Positions 57,135 to 64,000 of a DNA stretch of 64,000 nt are shown piece after piece. Under the pieces are notes generated by a model. It was not told the DNA's origin and did no database searches. It saw nothing but the letters and a program-made list of their open reading frames with translations. The stretch spans positions 1 through 64,000 of the forward strand of contig NZ_WXZL01000005.1 of the NCBI RefSeq assembly GCF_009982895.1. Direction: 5' to 3'. The DNA is from Deinococcus alpinitundrae (GTDB lineage Bacteria; Deinococcota; Deinococci; Deinococcales; Deinococcaceae). The translations under genes were made by a program, and so were the position numbers. Position 1 is the stretch's first letter; the number at the start of each line of letters is the position of its first letter.

Positions 57135-57977
57135 ATGTCCCTGCACCCACACCGCCCCCGACTTCTAGCTTTCGACCTTGACGGCACTCTCATTCTGGAA
57201 GCCAGCCTTAGCGTTCCCGAGGCGACCATCAGCGCTCTGGCCCGTCTGCGCCGCCTAGACGTGCAGGCCGCCGTCGTGACCGGGCGCGATCAGCCGCCTC
57301 CCGGCGTGCTGGCCGCCGCGCAGCCCACAGCGGTGGCGACCAGCAACGGCGGCCACATCGAGATCAACGGTCAGGTTCATACCTCACTGCGTTTCAGCGA
57401 GGCCGAACTCGCCGCCGTGCTCGGCCACCGACTCGGTAATGCCCGCGTGATCGCCTTTACCCCACACGCCATTTACGTGGATGTGCCGCCCGGCGTGACC
57501 GCACCCGAGTGGCTGGCCCGCCGCGAGCACTTTCCGCTGAGCGAAGCCCCGGCGGGTGAGATCATCAAGGTGGGTTTTTACCACCCCGAGGTGGCCAGCT
57601 GGCGCGACGAGTTGCGCAGCGGCGGCTTCGGGCATCTGGTGTTTACCGGCGCTCGGCTGCCCTACCCGGAGTTTCTGACGGTGACACCTGCGGGGGCCGA
57701 CAAGGGCGCGGCCCTGAGCGTGATTGCTGAGCAACTCGGCGTGCCGATGGCGCAGGTCACAGCCTTCGGCGACAGCGACAACGACGAGGCGATGCTCGCC
57801 GTCGCGGGCCGGGCGGTGCAGGTGGGCCACCTGCCGCTGCTGGCTCCCTATGCCCACGAGCAGGTCGAGCGCCCCGAGCTGCTGGGCGCGTACCTACACG
57901 CCCTGGCCGATGAATTGGAAGCGGACGGTGCAGTGCGCGGCGCTCGGCAACAGACGGCCAGCGGGCAGGACAAATAA
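57135..57977 (+). CDS. Cof-type HAD-IIB phosphatase
   Basis: A 280-aa HAD hydrolase. Motif I LLAFDLDGTLI (nucleophile Asp), motif II VVTGRDQP, motif III Lys in GADKGAALSVIAEQLG and motif IV VTAFGDSDNDEAMLAVAGRAVQVG. Cof-type enzymes dephosphorylate sugar phosphates, nucleotides or PLP; substrate unknown. The insertion sequence ends 12 bp before the ATG, so any original promoter is now on its far side; TTAAGT 6 nt before the ATG (57123-57128, formed at the IS junction) may serve as a new -10. Confidence 0.9.
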   Translation: MSLHPHRPRLLAFDLDGTLILEASLSVPEATISALARLRRLDVQAAVVTGRDQPPPGVLAAAQPTAVATSNGGHIEINGQVHTSLRFSEAELAAVLGHRLGNARVIAFTPHAIYVDVPPGVTAPEWLARREHFPLSEAPAGEIIKVGFYHPEVASWRDELRSGGFGHLVFTGARLPYPEFLTVTPAGADKGAALSVIAEQLGVPMAQVTAFGDSDNDEAMLAVAGRAVQVGHLPLLAPYAHEQVERPELLGAYLHALADELEADGAVRGARQQTASGQDK

Positions 57978-58034
57978 CCCAAACACCCGCCGATCTCACA
58001 AGCTGCGCCCCGGCTGGGCGCTAGATTCGGGGCT

Positions 58035-59468
58035 ATGCGTTCTCTGGTGCTCATCGGTCACGGCTCCCATCTCAACCCCGAATCGGCGGCGGCGGTCTAC
58101 GCCTACGCTGACCTGCTGCGCCAGCGCGGCCTCTTCGACGAGGTGGTGGAGGGCTACTGGAAGGAGGAGCCGTCGCTGCGTCAGGTTCTCAGAACGGTGA
58201 GCTACACCGATGTCACCGTCATTCCGATGTTCATCAGCGAGGGCTACTTCACCGAGACGGTCATTCCGCGCGAGCTGGGGCTGGGCCACCAAGGGCCGGT
58301 GCCGCCCCAGGGCGTGGCCCGCGTGATCGGCGGGCGCACTGTGCGCTACACCCTGCCCTACGGTGTACATCCGCGCATGAGTGAGGTCATCCTGGCCCGT
58401 GCCCGCGAAGCCTACCCGGAAATGAACGCCGAAGACACCGCCCTGATCGTGCTGGGGCACGGCACCACCCGCAACGAGAACAGCAGCAGGATTGTCCACC
58501 AGAACGCCGAGCGGCTGCGCGAGGGCGGTGAATTTGCCGAGGTCCACACCTTCTTTCTGGATCAGGACCCCAAGGTGACGACCTGGCGGGAGCAGGTGAA
58601 GGCCACAAACGTGGTGCTGGTGCCGTTCTTCGCTTCCGAGGGCTGGCACACCCTGGAAACCATTCCCGAGGACATCGGTCTGACCGGCGAGGTCACCGTG
58701 TTCGCAGCCGACCCGGAGGCCGAGCCGGGCAGCCAGCCGGACTACGCCCAGACGGTGTATTACAGCAAGCCGGTGGGCACCCACCCGGCCATCGCGGAAG
58801 TGATCATGCAGCTGGCAGAGGACGCCCACGGAGCCAGCGCCCAGGGCGACATTGAGCGCGGCCACCACGACGCTTGGAGCGCTTTGATCCAACTGGCCAG
58901 CGACACCCTGCGACTCGGTGAGGTGATCGTGCGCCCGGTGGAGGGCATGTTCGAATTGCGCCACGCGCTCGACGAGGGCAAGGCCAACGAGGGCCTGAGA
59001 ACGGTGGTGACACCCGAGGGGGTGGGCGAACAGGTGCGGCTCGACGAGCGCGGCGAGTACCGCCCCGTGCACACCCTGCGCAATTTGGCGCGCGGCTGGC
59101 GGGCGGTCCTGTGCGAGCGCGACTTGGCGCGTGCCCTGCACCTGCTCTACCCGGCGGTGGTCGAGGAGACCTACGCCCACCACCACCATGCCCTGCGCTG
59201 CACCCCCTGGGCCGCCACCGCCCGGCGGCAGACCGGCATCTACGCCAAGGTGCAAAAAGCCACCCCGCAGCAGGTCGAGGCCGTCGCCAACGACGTGTGT
59301 GGCGGCTGCCTCAAGACCCGGCTGTGGGCCGGAGAAGTGCTGCACCAGACCTTTTTCAGCGGCGTGCCGGGCGGCATTCCCTGTGCCGAAGCCTGCACCC
59401 TGCTGGTCGCCGAGGTGCGCGAGGAAGTCAGCGGCAAGCGGGGGCAGGGCGCGGCGGTGCACGGTTGA
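58035..59468 (+). CDS. CbiX-type chelatase with DR2241-like Fe-S domain
   Basis: A 477-aa protein. Two CbiX/sirohydrochlorin-chelatase half domains ([27 protein letters not shown] and [26 protein letters not shown], with catalytic His) occupy residues 1-270. The C-terminal part ([41 protein letters not shown]) supplies clustered cysteines. This is the architecture of D. radiodurans DR2241, which carries a 4Fe-4S site. It probably inserts cobalt or iron into a tetrapyrrole. ATG 58035 with TAGATT 7 nt upstream. Confidence 0.88.
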   Translation: MRSLVLIGHGSHLNPESAAAVYAYADLLRQRGLFDEVVEGYWKEEPSLRQVLRTVSYTDVTVIPMFISEGYFTETVIPRELGLGHQGPVPPQGVARVIGGRTVRYTLPYGVHPRMSEVILARAREAYPEMNAEDTALIVLGHGTTRNENSSRIVHQNAERLREGGEFAEVHTFFLDQDPKVTTWREQVKATNVVLVPFFASEGWHTLETIPEDIGLTGEVTVFAADPEAEPGSQPDYAQTVYYSKPVGTHPAIAEVIMQLAEDAHGASAQGDIERGHHDAWSALIQLASDTLRLGEVIVRPVEGMFELRHALDEGKANEGLRTVVTPEGVGEQVRLDERGEYRPVHTLRNLARGWRAVLCERDLARALHLLYPAVVEETYAHHHHALRCTPWAATARRQTGIYAKVQKATPQQVEAVANDVCGGCLKTRLWAGEVLHQTFFSGVPGGIPCAEACTLLVAEVREEVSGKRGQGAAVHG

Positions 59469-59476
59469 AGCAAGGG

Positions 59477-59532
59477 TATGAATGACGAAGGGGCTGAGGA
59501 GATTGCTTTCCTCAGCCCCTTCGTCATTCATA
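59477..59532. terminator. Perfect 24-bp inverted repeat between convergent genes
   Basis: Arms 59477-59500 and 59509-59532 are perfectly complementary over 24 bp with an 8-nt loop (GATTGCTT). It sits between the stops of the CbiX-like gene and alaS. There is no T-tract on either strand, so it may act as a bidirectional terminator or transcript-end stabiliser. The length and perfection are unusual for a bacterial terminator. Confidence 0.7.
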
Positions 59533-59539
59533 GAGCTGT

Positions 59540-62257
59540 CTAGAACGCTCCTTCCAGCGCGCCCAGGGCCGCTTCCGGGTCCTGCACGCCTGCCTGGGCC
59601 ATGTCGGGTCGCCCGCCGCCCTTGCCGCCGCCCGCCGCCGCCAGTTTGCCGATCAGCTGGCCCGCGTGTGCGCCGCGTGCCACCGCGTCCTTGCTGGCCT
59701 TGACGACCAGGCCCTTATCCCCAGCCACGACGGCCAGGTCGGCTCCGCTTTTGGCCAGCAGATTGTCGGCCGCGCCGCGCAACTCGCCCGCCTCGATGCC
59801 GCTCAGACGGGCGGTGGCCACCTTGAAGCCGCCGAGTTCGCGGGTCTGGGGGCCGCTGCCGCTGGCTTCGCCCGACTGGGGTTGATTGAGCTGGGCCTGG
59901 GTCAGCTGGCGGCGCACCTGCACCGTTTCCTGCTGGGCCGCCTTGAGCTGTGCCTGAAGCTGCGCCACCCGGTCGGGCAACTGCTCCAGGCTGGTGTTGA
60001 GGGTGCTGGCCGCCCGGCCCGCCGCCGTGAGGCGTTCACGTGCCCAGCGCACGGCCAAGTCGCCGGTCAGCGCCTCGACGCGCCGCACGCCCGCTGCCAC
60101 GTTCTCGTCGCCGACGATCACGAACGCGCCGATGTCGCCGGTGCGCTCGACGTGTGCGCCGCCGCAGAGTTCCAGGCTGGTGATGACGGCATCGCCATAG
60201 GGCACGCCGCCCTCCACGCTGACCATCCGAACCACGTCACCGTATTTCTCACCGAAGAGGGCCATCGCGCCCGCTGCCCGCGCCTGGGCAATCGGCAACT
60301 CGCGCCAGGTCACGGGAAAGTTGGCGGTGATCCAGCGGTTGACCAGCTGTTCGACCTGTGAGAGTTCGTCGGCACTCAGGGCCGCACCGTGCGAGAAGTC
60401 GAAGCGCAGGCGCTCGGGGGCCACCAGCGAACCTTTCTGGGCCACGCCGCTGCCCAGCACCGCCCGCAGCGCGGCGTGCAAGAGGTGGGTGGCCGTGTGG
60501 TGGCGCTCAGTGGCCTGACGCTCGGGGTTGACCTGCGCCTGCACCTTCTGGCCCACCGTCAACTCGCCCTCAGTCACCTGAACCCGGTGCAGGAACACGC
60601 CCTGCGCCGTCTTATGGGTGTCCAGAATCTGAGCTTCCCCGCTTTCCCATTCCAGTCGCCCGGTATCGCCCACCTCGCCGCCGCCCTCGGCGTACAGCGG
60701 GGTGCGGTGAAGCACCACCTGCGCCTCGCTGCCCGCCGGGAGGTGCCGCAGGCTCTCGCCGCCGCTGAGGATGGCCTGCACCAGACCCGACGCCTCGAGC
60801 TGGCTGTAGCCGACAAACTCGGTAGGGGACACGTCCGAGAGCGCCTCGCCCGCGCCGCCGAACAGCTCGGACTTACCGTACTTGCTGCCTGCCCGCGCCA
60901 GTTCCTGATCCTCAGCCAGCGCTTTGTCGAAGCCCGCCTCGTCGATGCTGACGCCGTACTCCTCAGCAATCTCGCGGGTCAGGTCGAGGGGAAAGCCGTA
61001 AGTGCCGTACAAGGTGAAGGTGTCCTGACCGCTCAGCACGCTGCCCTTTTCCTGCTTGTTCAGCAAGGTGTCGAGCCGCTGAATGCCACTTTCCAGCGTT
61101 TTCAAGAACCGTTCCTCCTCGCCCTGAATGGCCTTCTCGATGCGGCCCTGGTTCTCTCTCAGCTCCGGGTACGCCTCGCCCATGCTTGCCACCACCAGCG
61201 GCACCAGCTTGTAGAGGGCCGGTTCGCGCAGGCCCAGCAGGTAGGCGTGGCGGGAAGCGCGGCGCAAGATCTTGCGAATGACATAGCCGCGCCCGGTGTT
61301 GCTCAGCGTCACGCCGTCGGCCACCGTCATGCTCACGGCGCGGAGGTGCTCGGCCACCACCCGGTGCGAGACGCTTTGCTCGCCCTCGTAAGGCTGGCCC
61401 GACAGCTCGGCGATCTTCTCGATCAGCGGCAGGAACACGTCGTTGCTGTAAAAGTCCGGCACGTTCTGCACCACGCTGGCGACGCGCTCCAGCCCCATGC
61501 CGGTGTCGATGTTCTTGAACGGCAGATCATTGAGGGTCGGCGTGCCGTCCGGCTGCGGTTCCTGGCGGTCATATTGCGGAAACACCAGATTCCAGACCTC
61601 CAGAAAGCGCGCACTCTCGCGGGTCTGCTCGTAGTCGGCCCAGCTGTCGTCGCCGTACTCCGGCCCCCGGTCGTAGTAGATCTCGCTGCACGGCCCGCAC
61701 GGCCCGTTGGGTCCCTTGAGGGGCGCGTCGGCGGGCCAGAAGTTCTCGTCCGCGCCGAAGCGGTGAATGTGGCTGGGGTCCAGGCCGATGTCCTGGGTCC
61801 AGTACCCGAAGGCCTCGTCGTCGTCCTCGTAGATGGTCACGTACATCTGCGCGGCGTTCATGTTCATCCACTGCGGCCCCGTCAGAAATTCCCAGGCCCA
61901 GGCAATCGCCTCGCGCTTGAAGTAATCGCCGAAACTGAAGTTGCCCATCATCTCGAAAAGGCTCAGGTGGCGGCGGGTGCGGCCCACGTTCTCGATGTCG
62001 CCCACCCGGATGCATTTCTGGGCGGTGGTCACACGCCTGCTCTCGCCCTGCTCGAAGCGGGCGGCTGAGCCCATGAACTGCGGCTTGAACGGCTGCATCC
62101 CCGCCACTGTGAAGAGGGTGGTCGGGTCGGGGGCGATGCTGGAGTGTGAGGGCAATCGCAGGTGCCCTTTGGATTCAAAAAAGTGTAGGAACTTCTCGCG
62201 GATCTGGCCCGTCGAGAGCGGCGTGCTAGCGGTCTGGCCGGGGGTCTGGGCAGTCAT
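59540..62257 (-). CDS. alaS: Alanyl-tRNA synthetase
   Basis: A 905-aa class II synthetase. N-terminal catalytic core (REKFLHFFESKGHLRLPSHSSI, TLFTVAGMQPFKPQFMG, NVGRTRRHLSLFEMMGNFSFGDYFKREAI), tRNA-recognition region, editing domain with HHTATHLLHAALR and CGGAHVERTGDIG (metal ligands), and a C-Ala domain ending GGGKGGGRPDMAQAG. Normal length. Start ATG 62257 has TATACT exactly 7 nt upstream, a strong leaderless promoter. Confidence 0.98.
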   Translation of the reverse strand: MTAQTPGQTASTPLSTGQIREKFLHFFESKGHLRLPSHSSIAPDPTTLFTVAGMQPFKPQFMGSAARFEQGESRRVTTAQKCIRVGDIENVGRTRRHLSLFEMMGNFSFGDYFKREAIAWAWEFLTGPQWMNMNAAQMYVTIYEDDDEAFGYWTQDIGLDPSHIHRFGADENFWPADAPLKGPNGPCGPCSEIYYDRGPEYGDDSWADYEQTRESARFLEVWNLVFPQYDRQEPQPDGTPTLNDLPFKNIDTGMGLERVASVVQNVPDFYSNDVFLPLIEKIAELSGQPYEGEQSVSHRVVAEHLRAVSMTVADGVTLSNTGRGYVIRKILRRASRHAYLLGLREPALYKLVPLVVASMGEAYPELRENQGRIEKAIQGEEERFLKTLESGIQRLDTLLNKQEKGSVLSGQDTFTLYGTYGFPLDLTREIAEEYGVSIDEAGFDKALAEDQELARAGSKYGKSELFGGAGEALSDVSPTEFVGYSQLEASGLVQAILSGGESLRHLPAGSEAQVVLHRTPLYAEGGGEVGDTGRLEWESGEAQILDTHKTAQGVFLHRVQVTEGELTVGQKVQAQVNPERQATERHHTATHLLHAALRAVLGSGVAQKGSLVAPERLRFDFSHGAALSADELSQVEQLVNRWITANFPVTWRELPIAQARAAGAMALFGEKYGDVVRMVSVEGGVPYGDAVITSLELCGGAHVERTGDIGAFVIVGDENVAAGVRRVEALTGDLAVRWARERLTAAGRAASTLNTSLEQLPDRVAQLQAQLKAAQQETVQVRRQLTQAQLNQPQSGEASGSGPQTRELGGFKVATARLSGIEAGELRGAADNLLAKSGADLAVVAGDKGLVVKASKDAVARGAHAGQLIGKLAAAGGGKGGGRPDMAQAGVQDPEAALGALEGAF

Positions 62258-62786
62258 AAGTTCCAGTATAGCGGCGGCTTCTAATCACGTCAGGCGCCCT
62301 TCACGTCGGGCACGGTCGCGCCGCGCAGCAGGTGACCACCCCCTGCTCCACCTGAAGCGAAAATAAGGAACCTGAAAGGTTTAACGTCTTATTATCCATC
62401 TAAGCCGCTTCAAGATGAAGGAGATGAGACTGTGCAGGCCGTTTCCGATGCCCCCATCCCCCCTAATATCTTCTTCTCAGGTCGTGATTCAGCTCTCAAA
62501 TGCCCCTGGTCTTAAACTTTTAGAATAATCAATGGCTCTGTCAAAATCCTGACAAACAGTTTTTTTATCACCCAGCGGGTTTCCACGGTTTGCTTCGGTC
62601 TTCGCGCTTCTCCGGTTTGTGCCGCGGGGCGTAGACTTTAACTCTGTTTCATTTATCGTTCATCTGACCATGTGGGTATTTTACGGCCAAGCGGCCCCGC
62701 TCTCTGTCAGACTGCCGATTCGCCCCGCTTTCAGCGCCCGAGCTCCGCCCCACTTCGAGAACGCCTGGACCAGAAGGAGGAAAGGG
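62258..62786. other. 529-bp gap upstream of the PP2C gene
   Basis: The region is AT-richer than its surroundings. The alaS promoter occupies its left edge. A 27-codon ORF (62432-62515, GTG start with AAGGAG at 8-nt spacing) and an overlapping 37-codon ORF (62415-62528) are the only coding candidates; neither resembles a known peptide. TGTCA-6-TGACA (62538-62553) and a T-run follow. I see no RNA gene. Confidence 0.4.
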
Positions 62787-63887
62787 ATGGCCACTTCGCA
62801 CTCGCCGCCGATTTATACTGCATCCATGCGCCGCAGCGCCACCTCGCCGCTTCTCTCGGGCCTGCTGACCGATACCGGGCGTCAGCGGAGTATCAATGAG
62901 GACGCGGGGCTGGCGGTGGAATCGGCCCAGGGCGGCCTGTACGCGGTGGCCGACGGCATGGGCGGGCATGCGGCGGGCGAACTGGCGGCCAATCTGGCGC
63001 TCGACGCGCTGGGCAACACCTTTTTGCAAGGTAAAAATCGCAGGCGGCCGCCCGAAAGATTGGCCGAGGCGGTGCAGGCGGCCAACATGGAAGTCATGCG
63101 CCACGCGGTGGGCGAATACGTGGGCATGGGCACGACCCTGGTGGCGCTGGCGATCGACCGGGGCGCGGCGATTCTGGCGCACGTCGGAGACTCGCGGGCC
63201 TACCTGCTGCGCGGCGGCGAACTCACCCGGCTGACCGAGGACCACTCCTGGGTGGCCGAGCAGGTGCGGCTGGGCAACCTGACCGAGGCCGAGGCCCGTG
63301 ACCACCAGTGGCGCAGTGTGGTCAGCAACGCCCTGGGCGGCGAGGAGCGGGTGCGGCTCGAACTCTACGGTTTTCCCCTCAGGCGCGGCGACCGGCTGCT
63401 GCTGTGCAGCGACGGCCTGAGCGGCGTGGTCGAGGAGCAGGATTTGCGGGTGATGCTCGGCTGGCGGCTGCCGCCGGAACTGACCGCCCAGCGCCTGATC
63501 GACGCCGCCAACGCCCTGGGTGGCCCCGACAACGTGACCGCCGTGATCATCGATGTGGGCGCGCAGCAGCCAATGCCGAGCTACAGCCTGCCGCCGCGTC
63601 AGAACGACGGCCCGGTGTATGTGGACGTGCTGCTGGGCCTGCGCCGCGGCAGCAGTCCGGCGGTTTATCTGGCCCTGGCCCTGGTGTACTTCGCCCTGAT
63701 GGGCGCTCTGCTCTTTCAAGAAGAGCGCACGCTGATCTTGCTGGTGACGGCGGTGCTGCTGGTGGGGCTGCTCGGCTGGGTGACCCGCTGCAACCGCCTC
63801 AAGCTGCGCCGGGCACTGCCGGATGCTCTGCCGCTGGGCGGGTCGGCGCGTTCCTCCGAGCCGCCGGACCGCCAGAACCTGAATTGA
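62787..63887 (+). CDS. PP2C-type Ser/Thr phosphatase with membrane tail
   Basis: A 366-aa phosphatase. PP2C motifs: [26 protein letters not shown] (metal Asp), [28 protein letters not shown] and [11 protein letters not shown]. Two C-terminal helices ([32 protein letters not shown]) anchor it with the catalytic domain in the cytoplasm. It likely reverses Ser/Thr kinase signalling. Two starts are supported: ATG 62787 with AAGGAGG, and ATG 62826 with TATACT 6 nt upstream (leaderless), which would give a protein 13 residues shorter. Confidence 0.9.
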   Translation: MATSHSPPIYTASMRRSATSPLLSGLLTDTGRQRSINEDAGLAVESAQGGLYAVADGMGGHAAGELAANLALDALGNTFLQGKNRRRPPERLAEAVQAANMEVMRHAVGEYVGMGTTLVALAIDRGAAILAHVGDSRAYLLRGGELTRLTEDHSWVAEQVRLGNLTEAEARDHQWRSVVSNALGGEERVRLELYGFPLRRGDRLLLCSDGLSGVVEEQDLRVMLGWRLPPELTAQRLIDAANALGGPDNVTAVIIDVGAQQPMPSYSLPPRQNDGPVYVDVLLGLRRGSSPAVYLALALVYFALMGALLFQEERTLILLVTAVLLVGLLGWVTRCNRLKLRRALPDALPLGGSARSSEPPDRQNLN

Positions 63888-63952
63888 GCGTACTGGGCCT
63901 GGGCGCACCGGAACTGACGGCCCCGGTAGCGGGCGGCTGCTAGACTCGGCGA

Positions 63953-64000
63953 ATGAGCGACCAGCCCGATCAGCGCCAGGCCCTCCACAAGACCGTGATT
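63953..64000 (+). CDS. 5' end of an unidentified gene
   Basis: Sixteen codons (MSDQPDQRQALHKTVI) run to the window edge. TAGACT (63941-63946) lies 6 nt before the ATG, the leaderless pattern seen throughout, which is the main support for the call. Product unknown. Confidence 0.6.
   Translation, partial: MSDQPDQRQALHKTVI

Noticed and set aside
60389..62068. 559-aa plus-strand ORF
   Set aside because: Antisense of alaS, with no domain and no start signal.

Overview
The window looks like a stretch of a Deinococcus chromosome. It is GC-rich and densely coded. Many proteins are of the Deinococcus-Thermus type: a CbiX/DR2241-like chelatase with C-terminal cysteine clusters, a fused LivM-LivG protein, an LptD-like protein and SpoIID/LytB. 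More than twenty genes carry a TANNNT -10 hexamer 6-7 bases before an ATG or GTG. That is the leaderless-mRNA promoter layout known from Deinococcus. I ran no database search, so family names rest on motifs I can read.

Layout. 1-6.5 kb: tRNA-Gly, a divergent macro-domain protein, tgt, a DMT permease, a TPR protein, a methyltransferase with a suspicious C-terminus, a nitrilase-family hydrolase and a lipoprotein. 6.6-11.7 kb: plsC and a glycerol locus (SorC-type regulator, glpK, glpD) whose two glp promoters share operator-like repeats. 11.7-13.2 kb: a ROK kinase gene flanked by two copies of an ~87-bp repeat, each holding a complete promoter and terminator. 13.2-20.8 kb: penicillin-acylase-family protein, NrnA, phosphoesterase and conserved unknowns. 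20.9-25.7 kb: branched-chain amino acid ABC operon livJ-H-MG-F with a terminator after the binding-protein gene. 25.8-28.4 kb: clpS-clpA. 28.6-35.4 kb: DUF4384 protein, cdaA-ybbR-ABC ATPase operon, GNAT, def-fmt. 35.5-42 kb: small exported proteins, M20 peptidase, ilvA with a leader peptide and attenuator, and a low-GC gene coupled to an FAD oxidoreductase. 41.5-49.8 kb: envelope genes (SpoIID, LptD-like), VanZ, VOC epimerase, birA, bioY. 49.8-50.0 kb: six perfect DnaA boxes between convergent bioY and trpF. 50-55.8 kb: trpF, holB, phosphoesterase, hemW, cutA, a second macro protein and a cold-shock gene with a terminator in its leader. 55.9-57.1 kb: an insertion sequence whose transposase has two in-frame stops. 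57.1-64 kb: HAD phosphatase, CbiX-like protein, alaS, a 529-bp gap, a PP2C phosphatase and the first codons of another gene.

Most genes are housekeeping. The striking content is regulatory: the DnaA-box cluster, the duplicated promoter-terminator element, the ilvA attenuator, the csp leader terminator, the glp and liv operators, and the leaderless promoters. No CRISPR array, prophage, recognisable defence island or full biosynthetic cluster was seen.
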